DNA of 64,000 nt from Fen731 sp964481885 (GTDB lineage Bacteria > Actinomycetota > Humimicrobiia > Humimicrobiales > Humimicrobiaceae). Numbering within the stretch: the first letter of the stretch is position 1; each line of letters begins with the position of its first letter. Shown piece after piece: positions 52,090 to 60,785 of the stretch. The translations under genes and the position numbers were made by a program. Location of the stretch: assembly GCA_964481885.1 (NCBI GenBank), contig CAYZUS010000001.1, positions 62,001-126,000 of the forward strand. Reading direction: 5' to 3'. Under the pieces are notes generated by a model. It did not search any database, had not been told where the DNA came from, and worked only from the letters and a program-made list of their open reading frames with translations.

Positions 52090-53103
52090 TTAATTAATAA
52101 ACATACAGTCTCCAAAGCTGAAAAACCTGTAATGGTTTTTTTTGGCTTCTTCATATGCATTAATTATATTTTCCCGTCCTGCGTATGCGCTGACCATGAC
52201 GAGCAGTGTCGAGTGTGGAAGGTGAAAATTTGTTATGATCCCGTCAACTGCCTTAAACTCATACCCTGGATAAATATATAGCGAAGTACTGCCGCTGTCC
52301 TGTCTTATGGAGCCAAACTTTGACATGACAGTTTCAAGCACTCTTACCGAAGTGGTGCCGACTGCAATAACCCTCCCGCCAAGCATCTTTGCTTCTCTGA
52401 TCCTGAGTGCTTCAGCTTCAGAAAGGCTGTAAGTTTCACTGTGTATAATGTGCTCCTCAACCTTATCTTCCACAATGGGCCGGAACGTATCAAGACCGAT
52501 ATCAAGAGTAAGCTTTGCAAATCCTATACCTTTGGCTGATATTTTCTCCATCAGTTCATCAGTAAAATGAAATCCTGCAGTAGGAGCCGCTGCCGAACCA
52601 TAAGTCCTTGCATAAATTGTCTGATAACGACCGGCATCAACGTTTTCGTTTTTTATATATGGAGGAAGGGGCACCAGACCGTATTTTGCAGTAATTTTTC
52701 CGGCATCGTCACTGAAAACGACTTCTGCTTTTCCATAATCAAGTTTTTTTGTTACTGTATAAAAAAACTCTCCAATGTTTACAATATCATGTTCCTTTAT
52801 CCTTTTTGAAGGCTTTAAAAGTACAAGATATTTGTTGTCTTTAAGCTTTTCAAGAATAAAACATTCTGTTTTACCGGCAGTTTTATCTCTTTTTCCTGAG
52901 AGCCTGCACTTGTCGACTCTGCTCTCATTTAGAACAAGCAGATCCCCTTTTTTTAAATAGTTAATTATATTATAAAAAATATCATGGCTGATGCTGCCTG
53001 TTTTTTTATCAAGGAGTAAAAGTTTTGAGTGATCTCTTTGCTGCAGAGGTTCCTGGGCTATGAAACTGTTCGGAAGTTCATAGTAAAAATCTTCTAGCTT
53101 CAT
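52090..53103 (-). CDS. queA: S-adenosylmethionine:tRNA ribosyltransferase-isomerase
   Basis: Adds the epoxycyclopentane precursor to preQ1-tRNA. 337 residues. FYYELPNSFIAQEPLQQRDHSKLL at the N-terminus, GDLLVLNESRV, SAAAPTAGFHFT, HSETYSL, and NFHLPHSTLLVMVSAY near the end. ATG start, 15 nt after ruvB. The 221 nt between queA and tgt are AT-rich and I see nothing in them. Confidence 0.97.
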   Translation of the reverse strand: MKLEDFYYELPNSFIAQEPLQQRDHSKLLLLDKKTGSISHDIFYNIINYLKKGDLLVLNESRVDKCRLSGKRDKTAGKTECFILEKLKDNKYLVLLKPSKRIKEHDIVNIGEFFYTVTKKLDYGKAEVVFSDDAGKITAKYGLVPLPPYIKNENVDAGRYQTIYARTYGSAAAPTAGFHFTDELMEKISAKGIGFAKLTLDIGLDTFRPIVEDKVEEHIIHSETYSLSEAEALRIREAKMLGGRVIAVGTTSVRVLETVMSKFGSIRQDSGSTSLYIYPGYEFKAVDGIITNFHLPHSTLLVMVSAYAGRENIINAYEEAKKNHYRFFSFGDCMFIN

Positions 53104-53118
53104 TATTAAATGTTCCTG

Positions 53119-54336
53119 TCAGAAAAGCCTTTTTTCATTATCTTCATCGTCTTTTTTTGTCTTATTTTCAATTCCCAGATGTCTGAATGCCAAATCAGTG
53201 GCCATTCTTCCTTTAGAGGTCCTTTTTATGAAACCAAGCTGTATTAAATATGGTTCGTAAACATCTTCAACTGTGTCAATTTCTTCACCTATAGAGACTG
53301 CAATTGTGCCCAGTCCTACAGGTCCACCGTCAAATTTGGTAACAATGGTATTAAGAATTTTTTTATCAATTACATCAAGTCCAAGAATATCAATATCAAG
53401 CTTTGTCAGTGCACCGTCAGCAATCTTTTGCGTTATAACTCCATCGCCGGCCATCATCGCATAATCCCTTACTCTTTTTAACAGCCTGTTTGCAATTCTT
53501 GGTGTTCCCCTCGATCTTCGCGCGATTGCTTCTGCTCCGTCATCAGATATTTTCATATCAAGTATTGCTGCAGATCTGCTTATTATATTTTTTATATTTT
53601 CAATGCCATAAAAGTCGAGCCTTAAATTGACTCCGAACCTGTCGCGCAAAGGAGCTGCAATGAGCCCGATTCGCGTGGTAGCGCCAATAATTGTAAATGG
53701 TGCAATATCAATTCTTATTGATCTTGCTGATGGACCTTTCCCTATAATTATATCCAGCTTGAAGTCTTCCATTACCGGATAAAGAACCTCTTCAATGGCC
53801 CTGTTTAACCTGTGCATTTCATCAATAAACAATACATCAAATTTTTCAAGATTTGTAAGTATTGCCGCCAAATCTCCTGCCCTTTCGATCGCAGGGCCAC
53901 TTGTTATTTTAAAATTTACACCAAGCTCATTTGCGATTATTTCTGCAAGGCAGGTCTTGCCGAGCCCGGGCGGGCCAGAAAGAATGACGTGGTCAAGAGG
54001 TTCGTTTCTCTTCTTTGCAGAGTTAATAAAAATACTAAGGTTATCAATAATTTTTTCCTGGCCTATAAAATCCGAAAAATATCCGGGCCTTAAGTTTTTT
54101 TCCAGATCTGAGTCTTCTTTTTTGAATTTGGGAGTTATAAAGCTTGATTCGTCCTGCTGTTCGCCTGTATATGAATCAGGATCAGAGTATGCTTCTGCTT
54201 GGCTTTGCTCTGATTTATCTGGTTCAGATTTGTATGATTCCTCTTCCTTGTTTCCCATATATGAGTCACTTTTACTGCTGTTTTTTTTAACGGCAGCATA
54301 TTTATTTTTACCGGGAAAATTGTTATTTTTATCCAT
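53119..54336 (-). CDS. ruvB: Holliday junction DNA helicase RuvB with N-terminal extension
   Basis: AAA+ motor of branch migration. 405 residues versus about 340. Walker A GPPGLGKT (121-128), Walker B LFIDEMHRLN, sensor 1 GATTRIGLIAAPLRDRFG, arginine finger region and the C-terminal winged helix (FDGGPVGLGTIAVSIGEE, PYLIQLGFIKRTSKGR). The first 75 residues are a very polar Ser/Lys/Glu/Tyr-rich extension before the conserved LRPGYFSDFIGQ. ATG start, 6 nt after ruvA. Internal ATG codons within the extension could give shorter forms. Confidence 0.97.
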   Translation of the reverse strand: MDKNNNFPGKNKYAAVKKNSSKSDSYMGNKEEESYKSEPDKSEQSQAEAYSDPDSYTGEQQDESSFITPKFKKEDSDLEKNLRPGYFSDFIGQEKIIDNLSIFINSAKKRNEPLDHVILSGPPGLGKTCLAEIIANELGVNFKITSGPAIERAGDLAAILTNLEKFDVLFIDEMHRLNRAIEEVLYPVMEDFKLDIIIGKGPSARSIRIDIAPFTIIGATTRIGLIAAPLRDRFGVNLRLDFYGIENIKNIISRSAAILDMKISDDGAEAIARRSRGTPRIANRLLKRVRDYAMMAGDGVITQKIADGALTKLDIDILGLDVIDKKILNTIVTKFDGGPVGLGTIAVSIGEEIDTVEDVYEPYLIQLGFIKRTSKGRMATDLAFRHLGIENKTKKDDEDNEKRLF

Positions 54337-54342
54337 GCGCTG

Positions 54343-54933
54343 CTACATTTCCTTTAATGCAATTTTTAGTATCTCTTCTGTTCGTTTTTCAAGTAAAATA
54401 TTTTTATCTATTTTTTTCAATACATTATTTATTTCAGGCATACTGTACCCAAGAGTTTTTAATGCCTGCTTAACTTCATAGACTCTTTCACTTTCTCCAA
54501 AAGTGCCGGTATAGGCTGCCTCAAGCTCACTTTCTTCAAGTGTATCCTTAAGCTCAAGAATCATTCGTTCTGCGAGCTTTTTACCCACACCCGGGATTCT
54601 CTTTATAAGCTCAACGTCTCTTATTACTATGATACGTTTAAGTTCTTCAACTGAATATATTGAAAGAGAACTTAAGGCAATTTTTACTGATATTCCCGAT
54701 ACATTGAAAAGTTTTAGAAAAAGATCTTTTTCATTTGAATTTAAAAAGCCTATGAGCCTGATTTCCTCTTCCCTGACATGTGTATGTATGTTGAGTGTTA
54801 TCTCTTCACCGGCTTCAGGAAGTTTTTCAAGCGTCCTGGTAGATACCAGCACCTCAAAACCAACGCCGCCAGTTTGAAGGATTATGGCGCCTGGCTGCTT
54901 TTCAATCAGATTTCCGGTTAGTCTTGCTATCAT
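54343..54933 (-). CDS. ruvA: Holliday junction DNA helicase RuvA
   Basis: Tetrameric junction-binding partner of RuvB. 196 residues: OB-fold MIARLTGNLIEKQPGAIILQTGGVGFEV, helix-hairpin-helix motifs NVSGISVKIALSSLS and RIPGVGKKLAERMILEL, and a C-terminal RuvB-binding domain (KQALKTLGYSMPEI). ATG start, 28 nt after ruvC. Confidence 0.97.
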   Translation of the reverse strand: MIARLTGNLIEKQPGAIILQTGGVGFEVLVSTRTLEKLPEAGEEITLNIHTHVREEEIRLIGFLNSNEKDLFLKLFNVSGISVKIALSSLSIYSVEELKRIIVIRDVELIKRIPGVGKKLAERMILELKDTLEESELEAAYTGTFGESERVYEVKQALKTLGYSMPEINNVLKKIDKNILLEKRTEEILKIALKEM

Positions 54934-54961
54934 AGTTTTTATAACCTTTTTTTAAATCATA

Positions 54962-55486
54962 TCATTTTTTAAGCTGCTGGATGACTTTATTGTTAAACTG
55001 GCTCATACTGGCATGGCACATCGCAACACCGACAGCATCCCAGCCGTCATCACGAACAGTAAAAAAATCATCTTTTACGCCAAGTATCATCTGCAGCATA
55101 TATTTCATTTGTTTTTTTGTTGCCCTGCCGTAACCTACTACCGCCTGTTTTACCTGCAGAGGAGTATACTCATAAATTGAGAGATTATTATTGCAGCCGG
55201 CAAGAATACATACTCCCCTTGCTGCTCCCACTGCAAGGGCAGTCTTTACATTTGCACTGAAAAAAATATCTTCTATGGCAAGACAGTCAGGAGAAAAGTC
55301 TTTGATTATTAAATCAAGTTGATCATATATGAGCTTAAACCTTTTAGGGGAAGGCAGATTACTTTTGGTTATTATGCACTTGCACAAAACAGGAACATAA
55401 CTGCTGCCCCTTATATCTAAAATTCCCACACCTGTTATCTCAAGACCTGGGTCTATACCGATTACTCTGGTATAATTATTGTTCAT
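54962..55486 (-). CDS. ruvC: Holliday junction resolvase RuvC
   Basis: Cuts Holliday junctions symmetrically. 174 residues. The four acidic catalytic residues are visible: Asp in IGIDPGLEITGVG, Glu in LAIEDIFF, and the two Asp of DDGWDAVGVAMCHA. ATG start. Downstream of yebC by 219 nt, in which I see no gene. Confidence 0.96.
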   Translation of the reverse strand: MNNNYTRVIGIDPGLEITGVGILDIRGSSYVPVLCKCIITKSNLPSPKRFKLIYDQLDLIIKDFSPDCLAIEDIFFSANVKTALAVGAARGVCILAGCNNNLSIYEYTPLQVKQAVVGYGRATKKQMKYMLQMILGVKDDFFTVRDDGWDAVGVAMCHASMSQFNNKVIQQLKK

Positions 55487-55705
55487 TTAGATTACTGGTC
55501 TTCCTCCTGAAAATTTTCGCAGGGTACCCATCAGTAGTGATACTGAAAATAATTGCTGTTCACAGGGTAGTTACCCGGTGCCTGGTGAATAACTCGTATT
55601 TTAGAAAATATTTAGTTTAAATCAAGCCTGTAATATCCCGATTTGTCCAGTCTGTCTATTTGCCCAGTCCGGCTAATTTTTAATTATAAAATAATAAGAA
55701 TACTG

Positions 55706-56458
55706 TCAGTCTTCATCCTGAAAATATTCATCCGGTATATCCACATTGGAATAGACGTTTTGAATATCATCATGATCTTCAAGAGTGTTTATCATCCTTA
55801 AAACTCTTTCAGCTTCTTTCTTTGAAACTTCCACAGAGGCTTTGGGGACATATGTTACTTCTGCTGATTTTACGTCTATTTTATTTGCACTTAGGCCTTT
55901 TCTGACATTCATAAATTCTGTGGGAGGAGTGCTTATCTCATAAATACCGTCAACTTCTATTATATCTTCGGCACCTGAATCTATAACATCAAGCATAAAA
56001 GCTTCTTCATCTTTAATAAGATTTTTATCAACCAGAATAATTCCTTTTCTTTCAAAAAGCCATCCAACGGAACCAGATTCACCGAGGTTGCCGCCGCTTT
56101 TTGAAAACATATTCCTCACTTCAGCGGCTGTCCTGTTTTTATTTTCAGTCATCGCCTCAACCAGCAAAGCTGTTCCGCCCGGGCCATAGCCTTCATACAT
56201 TATGGTCTCAAATCTTTCACCATCGTCACCGCCGGCACCTTTTTTTATGGCACGGTCAATATTATCCTGTGGCATGTTATATTCTTTTGCCTTTGCCACC
56301 GCATTTGCAAGGGCAAAGTTGTTATCGGGATCACCGCTTCCGCCTTCCCTGGCTGCAATCATAAGGCTTTTAGACAGTTTCCCAAAAATATTTCCCCTTT
56401 TTGCGTCTTCTTTTGCTTTTTTATGCTTGATTGAATGCCACTTTGAATGACCTGACAT
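55706..56458 (-). CDS. YebC/PmpR family protein (TACO1-like)
   Basis: 250 residues. MSGHSKWHSIKHKKAKEDAKRG is the hallmark N-terminus; DNIDRAIKKGAGG, YEGYGPGG, NKNRTAAEVRNMFSK and GSVGWLFERKG follow. Annotated as transcriptional regulators, but recent work on YebC/TACO1 proteins points to relief of ribosome stalling at proline-rich sequences, overlapping with EF-P, which is also encoded here (21379). ATG start. The pdxST-yebC-ruvC order is actinobacterial. Confidence 0.95.
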   Translation of the reverse strand: MSGHSKWHSIKHKKAKEDAKRGNIFGKLSKSLMIAAREGGSGDPDNNFALANAVAKAKEYNMPQDNIDRAIKKGAGGDDGERFETIMYEGYGPGGTALLVEAMTENKNRTAAEVRNMFSKSGGNLGESGSVGWLFERKGIILVDKNLIKDEEAFMLDVIDSGAEDIIEVDGIYEISTPPTEFMNVRKGLSANKIDVKSAEVTYVPKASVEVSKKEAERVLRMINTLEDHDDIQNVYSNVDIPDEYFQDED

Positions 56459-56552
56459 ATAAATCTCCCTCTTAAATTATTTCTTGAACAATTTTTTAAC
56501 TTATAATCAAAACCTGCTTATAACTATCACACATCTTCAGAATTAATTTCCT

Positions 56553-56652
56553 NNNNNNNNNNNNNNNNNNNNNNNNNNNNNNNNNNNNNNNNNNNNNNNN
56601 NNNNNNNNNNNNNNNNNNNNNNNNNNNNNNNNNNNNNNNNNNNNNNNNNNNN
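56553..56652. other. assembly gap of 100 Ns
   Basis: Exactly 100 Ns between yebC and pdxT; the third intergenic gap of the window. Confidence 0.99.
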
Positions 56653-56745
56653 TCTATTTTGAAATTATTTATATACTTTCCAATAATACCATATGTACTT
56701 TTTTTACTTTACACTGACTTTTTGGTTATTTGAATAATTTCAGAA

Positions 56746-57549
56746 TCACTTTGTATCGATTTCCAAATCACCGGATTCTAATTTTATCATATTTTTTGAT
56801 TTAATGACCATATCGATAAAATATTGGTGAATTCTTAAGTCACCCGTCAATTCAGGATGAAAAGAGCATGCAAGTATGCTTCCCTGCCTGACCAAAACAG
56901 GCACTGAATCAGAGCTGCTTAAAATCTGTACTTTTTCGCCAGTTTTTTCTATCTTTGGAGCTCTTATAAATATAGCATTGAATTTTCCATTTTTTTTTGC
57001 ATTTACTGCATCTGATTGAAAAATATAATCATTATCAGCAACAGCGCCAAACTCAGGATCATTGTCCTGTCCAAACTCATTAACAGAATCATGATCGGTC
57101 ACAGGTTCAGGGGAAAGTTCAAGATCAACAGTTTGCTCGAAACTATCCACCTGCCTGCCGTAAGCATTCCTGTCTACAGTTATGTCAATGTATCCAAGGC
57201 CAAAACTGTCGCCCGTTACTTCTTTTGCAAGCAGTATAAGTCCTGCACATGTGCCAAATATAGGTTTTTTTTGCATATAAAATTTTTCAAGCGCCGGCCT
57301 GAAATTATATTTTTCCAAAAGCTTGTAAATCGTTGTGCTTTCACCGCCCGGAATAATGAGCCCGTCAACAGTGTCAAGCTGTTGCGGGAATTTTATTTCC
57401 AGTGCTGCAGCGCCACATTTTTTTACTGCATTTACATGTTCCCTGAAAGCTCCCTGCAGAGCAAGCACGCCTATAACAGTATTTTTTAATAATATATCCG
57501 GGCGCTTATTCATACCCATATTTTTATTATGATATTTTAATGTTTCCAT
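56746..57549 (-). CDS. pdxT: pyridoxal 5'-phosphate synthase glutaminase subunit with a polar insertion
   Basis: Glutaminase that feeds ammonia to PdxS. 267 residues versus about 190-200. The class I amidotransferase core is intact: GVLALQGAFREH, LIIPGGESTTIYKLL, FGTCAGLILLA with nucleophile C101, GRQVDSFE, FIRAPKI and the His-x-Glu of SFHPELTGD. Residues about 139-187 form an extra Asp/Glu/Asn/Ser-rich insertion, and the N-terminus has about 24 extra residues. ATG 57549. A TATAAT (57588-57583, minus) lies upstream but lacks a clear -35. Confidence 0.95.
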   Translation of the reverse strand: METLKYHNKNMGMNKRPDILLKNTVIGVLALQGAFREHVNAVKKCGAAALEIKFPQQLDTVDGLIIPGGESTTIYKLLEKYNFRPALEKFYMQKKPIFGTCAGLILLAKEVTGDSFGLGYIDITVDRNAYGRQVDSFEQTVDLELSPEPVTDHDSVNEFGQDNDPEFGAVADNDYIFQSDAVNAKKNGKFNAIFIRAPKIEKTGEKVQILSSSDSVPVLVRQGSILACSFHPELTGDLRIHQYFIDMVIKSKNMIKLESGDLEIDTK

Positions 57550-57776
57550 TGCTGCCGCTTTTAAGTTTTTAATAATTGACCCATTATAGTATCACTCAAA
57601 GGGCGTGAGGGCCTCTTCCAGATAATTTAAAATTATATATATTTTCTGTCTAAAAAAATCTTATATTATCTTATATATTTTATACCATGATGACCAGGCA
57701 TCATTTACAATCAGTGATTTTAAAGAATTATTCTTTGCACAGATTCTTTTCTTCACGGACATGGGGGCCACTATTA

Positions 57777-57824
57777 CCAGCCCCTGTGATTACCAACCCC
57801 TGTGATTACCAGCCTCTGTAAGCC
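57777..57824 (-). repeat. 16-bp tandem repeat at the pdxS stop codon
   Basis: Three head-to-tail 16-bp units: 57777-57792, 57793-57808 and 57809-57824. The first two differ at one base; the third, inside pdxS, is more diverged. The stop codon TAA (57808-57806) is part of the unit, so each copy repeats the end of the gene. It looks like a small slippage duplication. Confidence 0.8.
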
Positions 57825-58687
57825 AGACGGTCATTTTCTGCAAGTTCTCCTGTATTAATGCCCCTCATTGGCTGGCCCAGGTTTCTTGAAACTTTTGCAA
57901 GGATTTCATAATTATTATAATGAGTTGTAGCCTCAACAATTGCAGATGCCATCTTCAGAGGATTTTCAGATTTGAATATTCCTGAACCCACAAAAATACC
58001 GTCTGCTCCAAGCTGCATGATAAGCGCAGCATCTGCCGGTGTTGCAAGTCCGCCTGCAGAGAAATTTACTACCGGCAGAGCTTTGTTTTCATGGACATAA
58101 AGAATAAGGTCGTAAGGTGCCCCCATCTCTTTTGCCACAGTCATCAGTTCTTCAAGAGGTATGCTGGCAACTCTTGCTATCTCATCTCTTATGACTCTCA
58201 TGTGTTTTACTGCCTCTATAACATCCCCTGTTCCAGCTTCACCCTTGGTCCTTATCATGGCTGCACCTTCGCCGATTCGCCTTAAAGCTTCCCCAAGATT
58301 TGTTGCTCCACAAACAAATGGCACCTTGAAATCCCATTTATTTATATGATATTTATTGTCTGCGGGAGTCAGGACCTCGCTTTCATCTATGTAATCCGCA
58401 CCAATAAATTCAAGAATGCGCGCTTCTGTAAAATGTCCGATCCTGCACTTTGCCATTACCGGTATCGAAACTGCATCCATTATTTTTAAAATAATCTCAG
58501 GATCTGTCATTCTTGCGACTCCGCCTTCTGCCCTTATGTCTGCAGGCACTCTCTCAAGAGCCATGACAGATACCGCACCGGCTTCCTGCGCAATTTTTGC
58601 CTGCTCAGGTGTAGTAACATCCATTATTACTCCACCCTTTAACATTTCTGCAAGCCCGGCCTTTACTTTAAGTGTACCCTTTTCCAT
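57806..58687 (-). CDS. pdxS: pyridoxal 5'-phosphate synthase synthase subunit PdxS
   Basis: Builds PLP from ribose-5-phosphate, glyceraldehyde-3-phosphate and ammonia; forms a dodecamer with PdxT. 293 residues. MLKGGVIMDVTTPEQAKIAQ with the catalytic Lys region, MALERVPADIRAEGGVARMTDP, MAKCRIGH and GGLATPADAALIMQLGADGIFVGSGIF are diagnostic. ATG start abutting the htpX stop, with AGGAGG 11 nt upstream. 256 nt separate it from pdxT. Confidence 0.98.
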   Translation of the reverse strand: MEKGTLKVKAGLAEMLKGGVIMDVTTPEQAKIAQEAGAVSVMALERVPADIRAEGGVARMTDPEIILKIMDAVSIPVMAKCRIGHFTEARILEFIGADYIDESEVLTPADNKYHINKWDFKVPFVCGATNLGEALRRIGEGAAMIRTKGEAGTGDVIEAVKHMRVIRDEIARVASIPLEELMTVAKEMGAPYDLILYVHENKALPVVNFSAGGLATPADAALIMQLGADGIFVGSGIFKSENPLKMASAIVEATTHYNNYEILAKVSRNLGQPMRGINTGELAENDRLAYRGW

Positions 58688-59737
58688 TTAACTCATTTCC
58701 TCCTGTTTTGTTTCATTACTTTTCTGCTCATCTGTAATAATTTCAGCCTGATTTCTATTTTTCTGAGCTTCCTCTTCTATTTCGTTCTCACTTTTAATTC
58801 CAATTCCCAAAGACATCTCCTGAAGTCTTTTAATCCTCTCGCCAATAGGCGGATGGGAATTAAACAAGCCGCTGAAAGCTACTTTTGTATTCTTCCCAAA
58901 CGGAGACGCAATAAATATATGTTCAGTTGCATTATTTGCTGTCCTGACTTCACTGTACATGCTTATTTTCTTTAAAGCATTGGCAAGCCCCGCAGGATAT
59001 CTGGTAATTAAAGCTCCATTGGAATCAGCAAGATATTCTCTCTGTCTGCTGACTGCAAACCTGATATACATTGCAATCAGCGGAGACAATACTATCAGAA
59101 CCAGTCCAAGAATCAAAAAAACCAGGCTGAAAATCCCGCCACCGGAATTTTTGCTTGATGAGGAAGACCTCCCCCGCCCGCCAAATATAAAACTCCTGAA
59201 CATTATATTGCTTATTATGGTTACCATACCTACAAGAATGACAATAACTGTGCCAAGTAAAATATCATAATTTTTAATATGCGCAAGTTCGTGTGCTATT
59301 ACGCCTTTAAGCTCCTCGTCATCCAGGTTGTTGATAATGCCGCGCGTCAGGACAATAACGCCTTTACTTGGATTTCTGCCAGTGGCAAATGCATTCATGC
59401 CCTGCTCTTCCATTACGTAAACTTTTGGCATGGGAAGTCCGGCTGCAATGGACAGGCCCTCTGCCATATAATAGACCCTCGGATTTTCTTCCCTTGAAAG
59501 CGGTGCGGCGCCGGTGAGCCCGAGTACTATTTTGTCACTGTAAAAATAGCTGGCAAAACTTGTAATAATGGCAATAATCAGTGCAAAAACCATAAGCAGA
59601 ATAGAATATCCCTGGCTTACACCATAGCGGTAATCAAAATAATATCCTATTGCAAACCCAAGGGCAGCAATAAATATTACAAATATAATAATTACAAATG
59701 TTGTTCTTCTTCTGTTACTTGCTATATTTTCATACAT
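58688..59737 (-). CDS. htpX: membrane zinc metalloprotease HtpX
   Basis: M48 peptidase of membrane-protein quality control. 349 residues. Two N-terminal membrane segments (about 12-33 and 45-66), the zinc motif HELAHIKNYD (149-158), a second helix pair after it (TVIVILVGMVTIISNI and GIFSLVFLILGLVLIVLSPL), and the third zinc ligand in REYLADSNGALITRYP. I choose ATG 59737 with AAGGTGAT just upstream over TTG 59764. The C-terminal 35 residues are a Glu/Lys/Asn-rich tail. lemA, a frequent partner, is upstream. Confidence 0.94.
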   Translation of the reverse strand: MYENIASNRRRTTFVIIIFVIFIAALGFAIGYYFDYRYGVSQGYSILLMVFALIIAIITSFASYFYSDKIVLGLTGAAPLSREENPRVYYMAEGLSIAAGLPMPKVYVMEEQGMNAFATGRNPSKGVIVLTRGIINNLDDEELKGVIAHELAHIKNYDILLGTVIVILVGMVTIISNIMFRSFIFGGRGRSSSSSKNSGGGIFSLVFLILGLVLIVLSPLIAMYIRFAVSRQREYLADSNGALITRYPAGLANALKKISMYSEVRTANNATEHIFIASPFGKNTKVAFSGLFNSHPPIGERIKRLQEMSLGIGIKSENEIEEEAQKNRNQAEIITDEQKSNETKQEEMS

Positions 59738-59788
59738 CAAAATCACCTTGCTTTTAAAGCCCAAAACGATGAAAAGATTTTTTTAAAG

Positions 59789-59844
59789 CACTTGCTAACG
59801 ATATATTTTTTAACAGCACTCACTAACGATATATTTTTTAACTG
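59789..59844. repeat. 28-bp tandem direct repeat between htpX and lemA
   Basis: Two adjacent 28-bp units, 59789-59816 and 59817-59844, differing at three positions and sharing a 20-bp identical core that starts CTAACGATATATTT. It lies between lemA and htpX. Near the unit a CCTGC/GCAGG hairpin occurs at about 59898-59917. A protein-binding site or slippage product; no known motif recognised. Confidence 0.8.
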
Positions 59845-60017
59845 CGCGCCCGGGCTGCTCTAGATTTTAGAAATTAAATCCATTAATCTAATAATTCCTG
59901 CTTTCCTTATGGCAGGCAAAAATTTTTTTAAAAACTTGTCTGTCACCTGAAATCCGGCCTGATAAGGTATAAAAGTTTGCCTGTACAATCTTGCAGCCAG
60001 AGAGCTGTTTTAAAATA

Positions 60018-60587
60018 TTAAAACTGTACTTTTACAGGTCCTCTTGCTTCAGGTTCTTCAATTACAAAATACTGCTTTGTAATAAACTTAAACCAGCCTG
60101 CGAGGATATTTCCCGGAAAAGTCTGTATCCTGGTGTTGTAGGAAAGCACGGTATCATTATAAAACTGCCTTGCATACGCAATATTGCTCTCAATTCCCTG
60201 CAGCTCTTCCATCATTTTTGTAAAATGCTGATCCGCTTTAAGATTTGGATACTGCTCTGCAACAGCAAAGAGTGACTTTAAGGTGCCTGATATCATATTA
60301 TTCGCATTCGCTGAGTCTTCAACTGTCTGGGCCTGCATTCCTATGCCCCTGGCTGCAATAACCTTTTCAAGAGTTTCTTTCTCATGCGCCGCATAACCCT
60401 TTACTGTCTCAACCAGATTAGGGATAAGGTCATACCTTTTTCGGAGCTGTACATCAATCTGCGACCAGGCATTATCTATCCTGTTTCGCATAGTGATAAT
60501 GCCATTGTAAATACCGACACCTGCGAGTAAAATAACCACTATTATTACTATTACTGCAATGATCGGAATAAGTATTGCTGCAAGCAT
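60018..60587 (-). CDS. lemA: LemA family protein
   Basis: 189 residues. One N-terminal membrane helix (about 3-25) with a short outside tail, then the LemA helical bundle: YNGIITMRNRIDNAWSQIDVQLRKRYDLIPNLVETVKGYAAHEK is the signature region (in pieces), followed by FNTRIQTFPGNILAG (here YNTRIQTFPGNILAGW). Function unclear; often paired with htpX, as here. ATG start with AAGGAGG 4 nt upstream. A promoter with an extended -10 lies at 60640-60645. Confidence 0.94.
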   Translation of the reverse strand: MLAAILIPIIAVIVIIVVILLAGVGIYNGIITMRNRIDNAWSQIDVQLRKRYDLIPNLVETVKGYAAHEKETLEKVIAARGIGMQAQTVEDSANANNMISGTLKSLFAVAEQYPNLKADQHFTKMMEELQGIESNIAYARQFYNDTVLSYNTRIQTFPGNILAGWFKFITKQYFVIEEPEARGPVKVQF

Positions 60588-60639
60588 AATTCCTCCTTAT
60601 GACAATTTTTAATAGTATTTACTGAATTTACAAAATAAA

Positions 60640-60648
60640 ATTATAACA
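60640..60648 (-). promoter_or_regulatory. extended -10 promoter for lemA
   Basis: On the minus strand TGTTATAAT: a perfect TATAAT at 60645-60640 with TG one base upstream. No good -35 at 17 nt, consistent with an extended -10 type. Start predicted near 60633, about 46 nt before the lemA ATG. Confidence 0.55.
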
Positions 60649-60677
60649 CATTTCGTGATTTTAATGACTTATTTGTT

Positions 60678-60706
60678 TTTACACAATAGTGTTTTTATGG
60701 TATATT
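60678..60706 (+). promoter_or_regulatory. promoter for the EF-G-like gene
   Basis: TTTACA at 60678-60683, 17-nt spacer, TATATT at 60701-60706 with TGG just before it (extended -10). Start predicted near 60713, about 70 nt before the ATG at 60786. This and the lemA promoter share one 198-nt divergent spacer. Confidence 0.6.
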
Positions 60707-60785
60707 TCTTTTAAATTTTTTTTCGAATTCATTAAATTCTGTGATATTTTTTTACAGACCAATACTGTAATTTTAGGAGGAATTA

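Noticed and set aside
59898..59925. Plus-strand hairpin CCTGC/GCAGG followed by a T-run as a terminator.
   Set aside because: No plus-strand gene lies upstream, and A residues separate the stem from the T-run.
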